Assembly: GCA_942159475.1 (NCBI GenBank)
Contig: OW804094.1
Location: 48,232,966 to 48,296,965, forward strand
Direction: 5' to 3'
Length of the DNA: 64,000 bases
Origin: Sthenelais limicola
Taxonomy: Eukaryota; Annelida; Polychaeta; Phyllodocida; Sigalionidae
Shown: positions 1 through 13,054 of the stretch, one piece after another
How positions within the stretch are numbered: the first letter of the stretch is position 1
Layout: every line of letters starts with the position of its first letter
Made by a program: the position numbers and the translations under genes
Notes under the pieces: model-generated
The model's database searches: none
The model's input: only the letters and a program-made list of their open reading frames with translations
Told to the model about the DNA's origin: nothing

Positions 1-19
1 ATAATATCATGGACTGTAT

Positions 20-775
20 AGTATTATAGTACACTGTCACGCCAGCATGTTATAGAATTATGCATCAGCAAATTTCATACCTGCATAATTCCATAGGTCT
101 ATAAGCATGAAATTAGGCAGTGTGTTCTGGCATGAAATTATGCAGCCCATGAAATTATGCAGTTGTATTCACAAGCTGCTTAATTTCATGGCTGCAATAT
201 TCCATGCCTACTAGCATGAAATATTGAACACATAAGATTATGCAACACATCATAACCAATGATTGTAAACAAAAGCTGCATAATTTCACACCTGCAATAT
301 TTCATAGGTTCAAAGGCATGAAATTATGCAGCACATCACTACCAATAGTTTAAAACACGTGTATGCTGCTTAATTTCACATCTACCATATTTTATGCGTT
401 CTGGCATGAAATTACTGCATAATTTCATGATTAGAACGCATAAAATATTGCAGCCGTGAAATTAAGCAGCTTGTGTATATAAATTTAGTAGGGGATGAGC
501 TGCGTAATACCATGTGCTGCATAATTTCATGCTAAAACGCATGAAATATTGCAGCTGTGCAATTAAGCAGCTTTTGTTTACAATCATTGGTAACGATGTG
601 CTGCATAATCTCATGGGCTGCATAATTTCATGCATATAGCATGAAATATCACAGCCGTGAAATTAAGCAGCATTATATATGCGCTGCATAATTTCATGCT
701 TTCTACGCATGAAACTATGCAGCACCATTTTAACTGCATGATTTCATAGGCGGCATAATTTTGTAGTATATTGGC
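20..775. repeat. Large imperfect palindrome (foldback element) of TGCATAATTTCATG-type arms
   Basis: The motif GCATGAAATTATGCAGC and its complement alternate throughout. The block is one long imperfect palindrome centred near 417: CATGAAATTA at 405-414 faces TAATTTCATG at 420-429, and GATTGTAAACAAAAG at 261-275 faces its complement at 571-585. Outer arms also match with small indels. Short motifs repeat within each arm, so it could equally be called an inverted satellite. There is no ORF. It resembles foldback or MITE-type DNA; I cannot assign a family. Confidence 0.7.
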
Positions 776-1647
776 ACGCCGACTAGGTTACCAAAAGCTG
801 TGAGCTGTCTATGGTTATATACATGTCAAAGAACCATTGCTAATAATCGAAAGGAGTAGGGTATCCCATCCCGTTAGGGTGTGTCCTCTCCCGCCCTGAT
901 ATAACCAAATATGTAATGGTAGCATAGTATTAAATGGGGCGTAAAGCAACCAATCCCGCCTCCTCCCTTCTAAATATATACACATCATATGCAGGGTCGG
1001 ATCAACGGTTGTGCAAATAATCAACTCGAAACTATTTTCTTGTAGAGAGATTAGTATTATTTGAACAGCCTCTATCCTGACTTTACTTTTGACAATATAA
1101 TATATTATTCTGAAATGTTTCATTGCTGGAAGAATGCTATATATGGTCAAAGACCTGGTGCATCCTTATTGCTGTATATGAACATGTAATATAGCATAGT
1201 AATTATTAATGAAGTTTGATGATACCACAAGTAGGCCTACGGATGTGTATCGTAGCACTTTGGAAATCAGCATAATATGTGACGACATGTATATTATATT
1301 CCCTCAGTTTACTCACCACACAGAATGTATGGACTACCAGTCTGCGAAATGTATAGATCACACATGGCAGATTTCATTTATCTATACTCTCTATTCTAAT
1401 ATTGGCTACCTACATACAAACTTTGGCATAGGTTGATGGCACATAGTCCTCACGCTCATGTACACACATAGTTCTCACGCCTTATCGCATGTGCTAATAA
1501 TCCAATTTCCCTCTATGCCTTGAAATGTGTACATTTTCGGGCAGCCCACATAATACATGTATGCATATATTATAGACATGTATGTATACACGCTTAGATT
1601 ATATAATGCATGCGTACAAATGTGCATCCGATATTTGATATGGCATA

Positions 1648-1658
1648 ATATTACTTAC

Positions 1659-1689
<31 letters not shown>

Positions 1690-1690
1690 C
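1648..1690. repeat. (ACAT)n microsatellite
   Basis: About ten ACAT units run into a short AT-alternating tail. Simple repeat, no coding potential. Confidence 0.9.
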
Positions 1691-3977
1691 ACATATATAT
1701 ACGGCATGATATATACACCGAATACTATTTTGTGTTACTTAGTACGTCGGCACACTATCACACGTTTGCGAGACCGTATAACCAGCCCATTGCTTTACCA
1801 TCGCACAGGGAATATATCTTCATATGAAACAACACTGGATTACGATGACGCAGCATATTCAGTATGCTTCTCTGGCCAACTGTTAGGCTCTTCAATGTCG
1901 TATGTATCCTTTAATGGGCACTTCGATTGTACCTTTGCACATAGAGAACAATCATCATAATGGAACACACACGCCTTCTCTCACACATATGCGAAAAGCT
2001 ACATTGGCTACTATCACAATCAGTGACAATGGAGAAAATGAAAAGAAAGGAGAATGAACCCTAAAATTCTACAGGATGATATTTAGCTTTGGTTGTTGTC
2101 GAACGATTCTATGTAGTACTATAAACGGTTGGAAATCTCACATAAAGCATTTTTGATTTTTCTTATTCTTCACTGGCCTTCCCCGATTATCAACTACCAT
2201 GGCCGTCCAACAGGTTGTGGTAAATGGTCTTCTTAGAAGATAAATATAACATTATATCGGAATTATAAATATTGATATATAAATATTTGTATTTTTCTTT
2301 TTTAAAAAGAAGTACATTGTTGTAGAGAAATTAAGGTGGTCGAGAGATGGACATCAGGAACAATCACAGCTAGAGATGGAGTGGGATTCACAACAGCAAT
2401 ACCTAAGATAATTTTTACCAAGCAAAACTATATCATTTGTCAAAATAAAATAACCCTTTTTACTGAGCTTCTGGAATATTATCCAGGATTCTTTAAAGCC
2501 TTTCTGGTCACAAAGAGGGTATGTGGCGCTATTCTAATACCATGCAGTGGCTACCGCAAATCTCAATCCCACCCCACCCCACATGCTTTGTATTTTGGCG
2601 TATAGAAGACTTAATAGAATAATAGTTAAGCGATCCATATAGTGAAGGAAGCGTCATTCTCATAGCCCCTTCGTGTCTTTATTTTCATAAGTTTGAAAAA
2701 CCTACGGAACCTAGAAAAAGGCACGTTATCCATAACTATAATGAGGCGTTATTTTTCACATTGAAGTCGCCGAAGGTGATTCGATAAGACTAGTCGAAGC
2801 TTCCCAGGAAGATTTCCAGGACATCCTCAATCCTAATGAGTGTCAGTTCAAATACCTCTTTGATAACTCGTTTAAATTTATTCACTTCTCAGGAATAGAT
2901 AATAACAAAGTCCCATTACTTTCCCATAATCTTGTCCCCATCCATCTCTATACCAGAACTGCGTTCGGCAGTATGTATTTTAGGCCTACTCCTCTCATTC
3001 ATCACTACAGTCAGGCTATCACTTTAAAAATTCACTGAAGAATGATAGCATCTACTGCACGAAAATAGTACGTTGCTCAATAGAGTGTTGTGCCACAGGA
3101 AACCGAGCCAGAACTCTGCTTCACCTTTTTGTGCAGATGTCATAGACAGGTAACAGGACCATTCCAACCAAAAGGGTTTAAAATATAGAAACTAGATTTC
3201 CAGCAGGGACAAATAAATGACAAAAGAATGTTGGCATAATTAGTATCCACAGTTCTCAGTTTGGATTTTCCTTCTACCTCTAGTCTCTTCCGCTGTAGAC
3301 ATTCACCTCAATGAAACGGATCAATAAGGGAAATTCTCCATAATTGATCAGATTACCTCTAATTAGCGCTGGTTTACAGACAGATCATCTATTTGATTCC
3401 TATCATTGCTGTGTTACGCAATTGTCAAGTAGAGATGAAGACGACTATTTATATCAATTGTACCCAATTTCCCTAGAGCTGTCTTTCATCTTCGTGTATC
3501 ACACAATATCATTATATAAGGGTTACCACATCCTAATACCATCTTCAGACGAATTGAGCTGAACCAGGAGTATACTTAAAGGTTTTAGTCACGACTTCTA
3601 TTTTGTCATTTACATTTTAAGTCATATTAATACTAGAACTATTTTGTATTATTTGGTCCTTAGCCAAGGACATAATACTTTATGTTTATGTTGGCCATTC
3701 TTCCGAGCCTATATATATCTTTGTGCCATATATATACATATCTAATATTGTTTCTGTCGTTTAAAGTGATGTGGGCAATTAAGGTGGGGGAGGGCGTGGT
3801 AATTTTAGTTAGTATAGCATGGGAAGTACAACCCATGCACACATTTTAAAATTGAATTATGATACCAGAATCAACGGTTCATTTTGAAAACTACATGGAG
3901 AGAATCATATATCTAGAATACTAAATATTCCCCAATATTACTTCCAGCAATATTATAGACATGCTCATGAGCATTTC

Positions 3978-4002
3978 CGATTTTGTGCAAGTCACAAAAT
4001 CG
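3978..4002. repeat. Perfect 10-bp stem-loop
   Basis: CGATTTTGTG, a 5-base loop, then its exact complement CACAAAATCG. Isolated; no run of T or gene next to it suggests a function. Confidence 0.5.
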
Positions 4003-7000
4003 ATAAGGAGCATGCTGTTCCGTTAAAGACCTCTGGGAGACATAGGTTTTGTTCCAAGGATATGCCATTATTATCTTGATTTAGATCAAACGCAAATACC
4101 TTTGATCGGATCTGCATCCTTCGCCCGTGAGCCAGCCATCGGGAGATATATTGGGGTGTGTTGTTTGAGCAGGCTATTATGCACCCCTCAGAGGCGGAAT
4201 ATGTACAGCTGTGTTAGGTAATTTACCGAGATTAATAATGCCTAGTTGCCGTTGTCCATGTAACAGGATATGTAATCAGTCCGATCTAATTTTCCTTACT
4301 TGGTTCAACTACGAGTAGTGACTGTGAATAGAGGAAGGACGTGGGAAAATTTATTATTGTTGAGCGTGCTTCATTAGATTCTTCAGCATCGTTTCACTTT
4401 CTGCTTGGCAAAATATCCAGAGCACCACGAGTTCTCTGGGAAATTGTTCCAAGATATTCTTCCTGAAGGAGCAAAAACCTAAGCTCCATTCTTTACAGAA
4501 TGTACTTCCCTTACACATCTTGAAATATTTGGCCTTAAAATAGTGCAGAAGATATAGAAGGTTCAGGTTTGAATGATATTAGTGAAGGTTGAGTTATTTT
4601 GCCTACCCCTTGATCATAAAATGGATGAACAAGAACACCTAACCTTGCCAACTGAACACTGAACCTACATTCTATGTCCATGCTTCGGTTTCAAGAGAAA
4701 TACAATAGTTCAAATTCGATGGGTAATGGGAAGAGAAAAGTAGAGGAAGATGATTGTGGTCGGTCAGATACTGGGTAGGAAAGACAAATTTGTCGTAGAA
4801 GTTGATATAGGAAATTATCATTGGTTCAATATTGGAAGTAATCCAAAGAAATATCTAAACATATAAAGAGACAGTAGAGTACCAGTTCTTATAGTTTTTT
4901 CAATTGAATGTATGGTATTTTGCTTATACACGTCAAAATATAGAACCAATAAAGGGAAATTACTAATAGCTGTATCCCACTAGGGTAAAAAGTACTGACA
5001 AACCATTACTGAAGATTATGTTGATACATGTACGAACTGCACCTACGAAGCAAGCTTAAGTTCTGCATTTCTACCCGACGGAAACATTGGGAGGTTAAAC
5101 AGATGTTCATAGGCCAGGGTCCAACTTGGTATTGATGTATTCTGACAATCAATATAAAAGATATTGACGAAGGAATTACATTGTGTGTGTAACTGGATTT
5201 GATTCCTCGCACTTTAGCGGTGAACCAGGGTATTCCGGTAGTTACGATTTATTCAAGATTTTGCTCAATGAATCTCAGAACTTGTTTGAAAAATTTGATA
5301 GCAGCACTGCCTCATTGAGTCATGACAAAACTGTGATATCTAGCTATAGCTGCTATAGCCGTTAGTTATTTCTCTCTTAGGAGGACGGACATTACACTCA
5401 CTGCTGGCTTCAGTCTAGTTACACAGAATATATCTATAAATCTTAGCAAAATGCACCTTCAATTGAACTCAAGCGATTTTGTCGTGAACTGCTTGTCTAC
5501 ATTCATTTAATTGAAATGGACACCCTGATTATCTGGTGAATAGAGGAGTAGTCGTAAATGTAAATATATCATCGTTGCCCAGTAGGAAATGCTATGTTCC
5601 CCGGTAAACACTGTAAACTACTTTCAGCTGCGGTAAACGATAGCCAGCGAGGACTGGCGACTATTTCAACATCATTCATTACAATCGTTCTACCAGGACG
5701 GCAATATATTCAAGGGCACGTGCCTATTCGATGCCCAGTAATTCAAACCATTTCTCTTCAGGTTCAGTCAGTTTGAGAGGGATCTATTTATTGAACTTAG
5801 GCACATGATACCAAGACCGGTCGACGAGGGGATAAATCAAGTATAGTGTGGAGACGTTCATGCAGAGATCGATCCTAATATGTTTGGGAACTATGTAAGA
5901 GAAGCTTTGTGCAGTGAGCTTGGCGTTTTGTTTTGAACGGTTGTACGCCATGCATGCTTGCCACTACACAGTGGCGCTCTCATTCCACCTAAAATTAATA
6001 TTATATGCCAGATTATTTCATTCAATATAGTGAATATTTATTCAGGAGAGCTTCTATATAAAAGGAATATAATTGAGATTTGCTTATATTCTGATTAAAA
6101 CCACCATACTTACTTAAACCAGCTAAGACTATCGACAGCACGTTTCTTATCCCATCCTACCACAGTTCCATTGGAGCTGGCAGGAAATTATGCAAAACAC
6201 GTTGACCACCTTTGTATTGGTAGGGGTCGGTGACTTCATTCAGTTTCCTCCTGCATACATAATTTTAGGTTACTCATAGTTTCCACATAGTTTCAGAGAA
6301 TACCACCTAGCGGGTGTTCCACGAACCCCGGTGTGGCGTATGATTACATGCCTCAAGCATACAGGACATAAAGTATGAAATATTTGTCCGAACAATGCAT
6401 GTTTACTTCGGACGATAACACGTCACAGCCTTGCACATAATTGAATACTTGGGCTTCTATTGCTGAATATACTTCTGAAAATACTTGGATTCAATATCCT
6501 AGCATGAAGCAACTAACTTTTATGACCTTAGTGCTATTCAGATAGCCGATATTAAATGTATGATATAACGCGATACTACCCTACGAAGAATGCGAGCAAT
6601 GCCTTATCCACGATGAGAACAAACGGTTCCACATACACTTCCGTTATGAAACCTACCTTAAGCATCACACACCTTTAATTGGTCGGATCAGTGTAATCAT
6701 TATTGTTTTAAAACGATCTAAAACCTCTTAAAACTCTTACAAACCATTAAAACCTTAACCACCAAATTTTATCACATCAGTTAGGAAAGCTCCACACTAT
6801 TGCTTACTTTAAACTACTTCCCCTCGGTTGGATTACCTTAATCAATGACCAAACATCCACCATCCTTCGAACAGGGCCATCATTAGGCAATCCAGGCAAT
6901 CAATGGAATTAAACCCTTTTTAGCAAAGGTCTCAGCTTTGCTCGAGTCGGCAACACAACCGCTTGTGTACTTTAGGATTTTTTTTTACTCTTCAGTGAAA

Positions 7001-7746
7001 AGCTGGTGGATAATGACTGCAAGATGTAACACTTTATGACACAGAGGGATATCTGTCTCCCGTCACCAAATACGCTGTAGCTCGTCGAGGAGAGCTGCGA
7101 GAGTGTGTTGCTTTTGTTCTCGTTGTTTTGTCCCCTGGGCTTGGCAAGCTAGGAACAACAGACCGGGAATACAATGCCAACCCAGGGGACACCTCAGAAC
7201 TAACAAATCCCAACCATTATCTAGTCCAATGAGCGAAGAGGCCAGTCGTGTCTGATGTACGAACAACACACCCCAGTTCTGCTCAGGGTTATAAATAGAG
7301 ACACTCACACACCCCGCTATTGGCAAGGATTGATTGGAAGTGGTCCCGGCCAAGGAAGAAAGCGGGAATCTACTGACTGGCAAATACAAATTCTTTGCTT
7401 CTGATGTAACATTCATATGTATAACTTCGTACCTATAGAATATATTCCTACTCTAGAATTCCAACATCGTATAAAATACTACGGTGATTTTAGATTAACT
7501 TCAGTCAACATGATTTCACATAGATGAATCAGCTAGGATGTACACATTCAATTAATGAGAGATGCATGATGCTGTCACTTAACATGGGAACAAAGGAACA
7601 CAAAAATGTTTTACGTTGGTATAAATCAGTATGTGTACGCATCAGTCGTTTACTTTTCGCCCAGGACTCGGTGCAATATAACGTCCTCCTCCAAATCGTA
7701 TTTCTAATTCAAAAGAAAAGAATCTACAACAATTTGCTTAGATTTG

Positions 7747-7747
<1 letters not shown>

Positions 7748-7783
<36 letters not shown>

Positions 7784-7802
7784 AAGAAAGAAAGAGAGAA
7801 AG
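7748..7802. repeat. (AG)n/(AAAG)n microsatellite
   Basis: A purine-only tract that starts as AG dinucleotides and changes into AAAG units. It makes an artefactual Arg/Glu/Lys-rich open frame on the plus strand. Confidence 0.9.
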
Positions 7803-10800
7803 TGTGAAAGAATAGTGGAGGTGAAATATCAATGTGTCTATTCTGTCAGGGATCTATACCTCTGATAGTAAAGACACATTAATATTTGGAATAACGCAGA
7901 AATGTTCGAACGAAAGCCACAGTTTAGATTTTGATGGCAAGGGATGGACAAAGAACCGATGTCAAGCAGACAATAATATCAAAATGACCATGGGTCGGAG
8001 CGGGCAGCCGTTTTGAGTGAGGTGAAGGCATAACGATCAAGGTCGCGAAGCACCGTGTTGGCTCCTGCAGTCGAGCTCCATAGTTGGGGGCGGAGTCCGT
8101 AGTCCACAGGATTGTTTTATATATAATGTTGTAGTGAATAATAAGTAAAATATCTTTGACGTTATCTCTTCTATATGACCTAATCCGAACCCTTGATGGG
8201 TAGAATTTCTGCTAGGCGTTGTTAAGACACACGTATATATCATGCTGTATGTATACTTCTGCTTTGGTTTTGCGTTCATATGCAGTCCCAGGCGTTGTCG
8301 TTATTTTGCCTCCCCACACTACTTTGTCCTCGGAAATAATTTCCTTCCATATCACCCTCCGAGGGGAATATGGAAGCCATATCAACCTCACGGGCTAATA
8401 TAGAGCTTCTTTGTGAATTCACTGGTGGAACATGTCAACAACTTGAAGAGGTGAAATACATTTTTAAGGTTCAGGGTTGTCAGGGATTTTTTTCGTGCTC
8501 ATATAAATACCATACGTTTGCAAGTACATCATAAACCGTGTGCTTGATCGCTTTTGCATTCAACTCAAGTGCGTACATAAGGTCAGATCTTTGTGTGATC
8601 GATGGTTATTGATCACTGTATTGGGTGAAAAGTGGGTACTGACGACCGACCAAGTGCCGTCAAGCCACAAGGCCCAACATGTGTCCATTATCATTCAGGT
8701 GTGAAATAGGGTTCTTCAGACCAAAGTACGGGTTTACTTAATATCTCTATTTGATTTCCTGACTAATGAATAAGTGTTGAATATGTTTATGAAGAGTCGC
8801 GAATCCGAAGCCATAATTGCTGATTTCACTGAAACAAGAGATCTTAAGGCAGCTTATTGAAGAGTTCAGGCCATTCATTTTGCAACAGTGCACCAGCAGA
8901 CCCAAAATGTTGGCCATTAATCCTTACTCAATCGGGTTCACATGATCTATATGCTTTGTAGGTGTTAGGGAAGTTATCGAAGCCCACATCTGGCATCAAA
9001 TACATAATTGAGCAAAGATTCATGAAACAATCTTTGAATATTTAAATTTTGAATTGTCTGCGTATGTTGAATATTCACATTTCTCAACATATAACCTAGA
9101 ACTGTACCCTTCGAGAGAAACTACACCTAAATATCATCAATAAATGTACCTCTATCATGTGGCATCGTAGGCAAATGTATAGGGTTCCCTTAAAGAAGGG
9201 AGACATGGGGGAGCACGCAAGATAATGAACATAAACGAATACGATAACTATGTGCTACATCGGTTTGCCAAAGCAGCAGCTGGCAAGGGGGATTATGATG
9301 GATTAGACCTGTCATACAAGGAGAAAAGCAATTGTCATCCTTGAATGATCATGGCATCTATTGTCTTATCATTTGTCCATTTGAGGACAGACGGGGTAGA
9401 AATAATTCACGTCTTACACCTGAATTTCCGCGAAAGGAATTGGAATAGTCATCTTGGGAGTCCTAGGAAAAAAGTGCTCCCAATAAAAGATAATGATCTC
9501 CATGTTCGCACTCAGACCATAGGTATTGAAAGCGAAGCCATGGGAAAGCACTGGGTAGACACCTAACGGATGATACAAATTCATGGGATCAGAGTAGATC
9601 TCTGTCGGAAACATATATACTAAGGAATGATTTAATAGCAGGGAAAAATAAAAAGGCTGCCTTTATTTCATTATACCGTACAGGCATTCATGGGAAAATA
9701 GTCAATTTACTTCTAGCTATTTTCGAGATGTGGATGTATGTTACAAATATTTAATGAATATTGATGAATGCAATTATAATATTTAATTCCAATCCCTCAA
9801 ACCAGATCGCAATCTCCAGTAGGAGTATATATGTCTTGGATTGTCAATTTACTAAAGATGTATAGCATTATTTCTTCTGGTCGCTGAGAGAGCTTCTGAC
9901 CATGCATGGGACAGCCAACTTCGCCATCCTTCCTCGATTAATTCCTGAAAGGAATTCTCAGGTCCTCGTTTCCTGGGTCTTAGTCGAGTGATTAATGACG
10001 AAGGAACCATCTAACACACTTACCGAGCATTCACTTCTCTCTTCTCCATACAGGCTAGCACCAGCAAAACAGCCTTCGCACGTGCCCGGCTTCCGAGACT
10101 AAGATATCCTCAGAAGGTCATTCCTAGTTAACTCCACCCTCTGACCTATCTACCTGAACCGGATCCCATCCACTGATTCATTTGGGAGTCTTGGTTTCCA
10201 CGTTCAGTTTCCCCCTGATGTCTTGGGCCTGAAACTCGGTGAAAATAACACTGGGGATTATTAGTGTGGTTCATAAAATTCCCTGTACCGAAAAAGGATC
10301 CCAGTGGAACACTAACGGTTATTAGATATTAGAGTGGTTATAAAAATTCTCCACCGGAAGGTCTCCCTTATGGACCTTTGCATAAACAAATTCTCATTTC
10401 AACCTTCTATCGAATTGCTCAAAATAGTCTGGACTGGTTTCTCAATGTAGCGTTGGCTCGAATAATATTCCCCACTCACCAATTACTACCACTTAGCCTG
10501 AATGTAACCTCAGCACAGATTATCCCAGTTTTATCTTGTTCATCATGGAATACTTCAATCGATCTCGATGTGCTGTGGTGTGTATGGCTCTAATGCAGTT
10601 GAGAGGTAGGGGTTGGAAGGGGATTGAAGAGGAATGGCGAGAAGCATCCCAAGTGTACAGGTGTTGGACCATGCCAGTCCAGCTTTGTGAATGGGCCATG
10701 AAGTCTATTCCCATCCCATTCGTCACCATGATTCTAAAAGGCATCTCATCTATGTTGTAAGTGGGAGACCTTAAGTTGATTTCACTTAAGCGCAGAAGTA

Positions 10801-12479
10801 ACATCCAGCAAAATGGTTGGGCATACTTTCGATAAAATGTTTGAACCATTACGAAGCAATTACGAGATCGTACAACCTGGCCTTGAAATATTCGTCAACA
10901 GGTTGATTCTTGTAGTAAGTGGAGATCATGGATTTGGTAACAACACAAAACAGTTAAACCATTCAATTTCAGACTTATATTTAAGTGGACCCTGGTTTTA
11001 AAACTATGCAGACAAAAACATCATGGAAGCGGTTAATGCATAGGTAGCCGCAGGGGATGACTGGAGGCATTGAACCTGTTCATAGGTCTAAATTGTTAAT
11101 GTTTGAAATGAAGTAAATAATGTGTTCCATCCACTAAACGCATCATTGGCATAGAACCGGATCGTTGGACGAAGTTGCCGCACCTGTTAATACTATCGCA
11201 GGATGGGATACACAAATCAGGCGCTACTATGCATTCATGGTCTTGGTATCCTTATATGATTATAAGGATCATTATTTAGAACAAAAACTGAAGCTAAATG
11301 GGAAGATGGAATGAAACTCATACTAAAGGTACTAGAAACAGACAATTTTGTACATAACGAATACATATATGGGTCGGATTTTCAGAAAATGCACAATCGG
11401 CAGCTCTATAAATTTGTTAACTTCTGTAAAATTAGACAGAAAAATTATAAATAATGGGTATATCAGAGTATCTTTGGCATTTTGTTGATTAAAGATAACT
11501 CTTTCACTGTGTTAAACTGCATTTTGAACGTCACTTTTCACTTAAATTTGGGTTATTTGAAAGGATTGGTAAAGGTGAATTGTACATTTTCTGAAAATTT
11601 CACCCATATATGCGGCAGTGAGCCCTACGCCACTATATCACACTGTATTACATAATTCCTTAGCTTTCACTGGCGCCGTTACACAATGGAACGTTGTTTC
11701 GAGGACTGGGACAAAATCCATGACTACTTACCTAATGCTTAGCCACACTTGTGTCAGCCGGATAGTCAAACTTATGTTGGGCCGTATCGATTAGAGGTAA
11801 ACCTGAGAGGAGGCCACGTGACAATGCAAAACAATTGCCTTTGTTATATCACTGAATGTTCTCAAGCTTTAATTATATTCTTGTCCTTCATTATTGAATA
11901 ATTTATCTTTAGTAATATAGATCTTTGTTAGAGAGGACACTCAGTTGGAATACACTGGTAGTGGATGGGGAAATAGGTACTTTTACATTCTAGGTCATAA
12001 TAACAGGGAGCGAACAAAGCTATATGGTATTCTGCCATTGTGCATTCAACGAGAAACAAGTGTACAGTTTGGTGAATTCGGGGGACTTTGGATTTCTTAT
12101 ATGTTTGTATAAAAATAGAATCATCTATTCATCTGATCTGTATGCATGCGCTCATGTAAATTGAAAATTCTGCTCTTTATTAGTTTTCCTGGCAGGGCCT
12201 AACGTACTGTGCATAGAAAAAAAAGAACAATTCACGCCCTCTAAAAAGGGAATGTATTATAATATAATAATTTCATAGCTCCCCAGTATAAAGACATATT
12301 ATGTTTTCGAACCTTTCCCGAGTAAATTATGTTATATGGTATTTATTAATCAGGATACTTATATATTGTGTCTCCTTTTGATCCTAACTTACGAATAGCA
12401 CATTTCATTTGCAATACTCAAGACAATATGTTCAGGCAAACTTTCGTTAGCTGTTCGTTTATATTAAAACATTGTTTAA

Positions 12480-13050
12480 AGGGTCAGTCAACGGGTTCAT
12501 GGTCATTTTTCGGACAAAAAACTTCATGGAGCCATAAATATAACACCCAAGTCTCGATTTTTTTACTTCCATTTATGTCTAACTTATACTCACTTACAGG
12601 CATAAATTGAGAAATCCTAGTTGAAAAAGTCTGTTTAGCACAAGAGGGCACTGAGAGTGCTGTGTGACATCATAAAGGTGCGCCAGAAATGAACATAATA
12701 TCTCTACCTTCCCCCCACAATCTCCCAGCAATTGAAACAGTTTGTTTTGCTATGCACACTGTGTTGTTCAATGTCCTTCCGCCCACCCCACCCTCCTTCT
12801 ATCTAGCAGCAATTATGAGAGTTGTTTACTATGTTCATTGCATGTACATTTCAAGATTGGCGTAGCTTTATGACGTAGGCAAACAGTGGCGCCTTGAATG
12901 GAGTGTTAAACTATGGAGCTACTTTTCCACTCCTTTAAATGGGTAAAGCTCAGTAAATAATGAGTTGAATTAAGTAAAACCGGGCTGGTTACATTTCAAT
13001 AATAGCAGGGAAATGGATTTGCTCATAATATTTGGGGGTTTACTGACACT
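12480..13050. mobile_element. Non-autonomous DNA transposon (MITE) flanked by TTAA
   Basis: TTAA occurs at 12476-12479 and 13051-13054. Inside it the left end reads AGGGTCAGTCAAC and the complement of the right end reads AGTGTCAGTAAAC, 11 of 13 identical. The 571-bp interior has no transposase frame. A TTAA target with short inverted ends fits piggyBac-type mobilisation, but other superfamilies can also show TTAA, so the class is inferred. Confidence 0.6.
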
Positions 13051-13054
13051 TTAA

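Larger units (their letters stand above)
781..12475. other. No recognisable gene; unique-looking AT-rich DNA with microsatellites
   Basis: Open frames here are short (up to 117 codons), lack recognisable domains and look like chance. The only clear structures are an ACAT run near 1648-1690, a small perfect hairpin at 3978-4002, and an AG run at 7748-7800. A 117-codon minus-strand frame at 7063-7416 has a faint protease-like look but no catalytic motif. Confidence 0.6.

Noticed and set aside
7063..7416. 117-codon minus frame with a faint retropepsin-like pattern (LPIAGCVSVSI, SLIGLD)
   Set aside because: No catalytic DTG/DSG motif and no neighbouring gag, RT or LTR; likely chance.
7524..7865. 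Arg/Glu/Lys-rich 113-codon frame
   Set aside because: Produced by the AG/AAAG microsatellite.
10072..10131. Possible exon after CTCTCTTCTCCATACAG, 25 codons to a stop
   Set aside because: Only an acceptor and a short frame; no upstream partner exon and no conserved motif.
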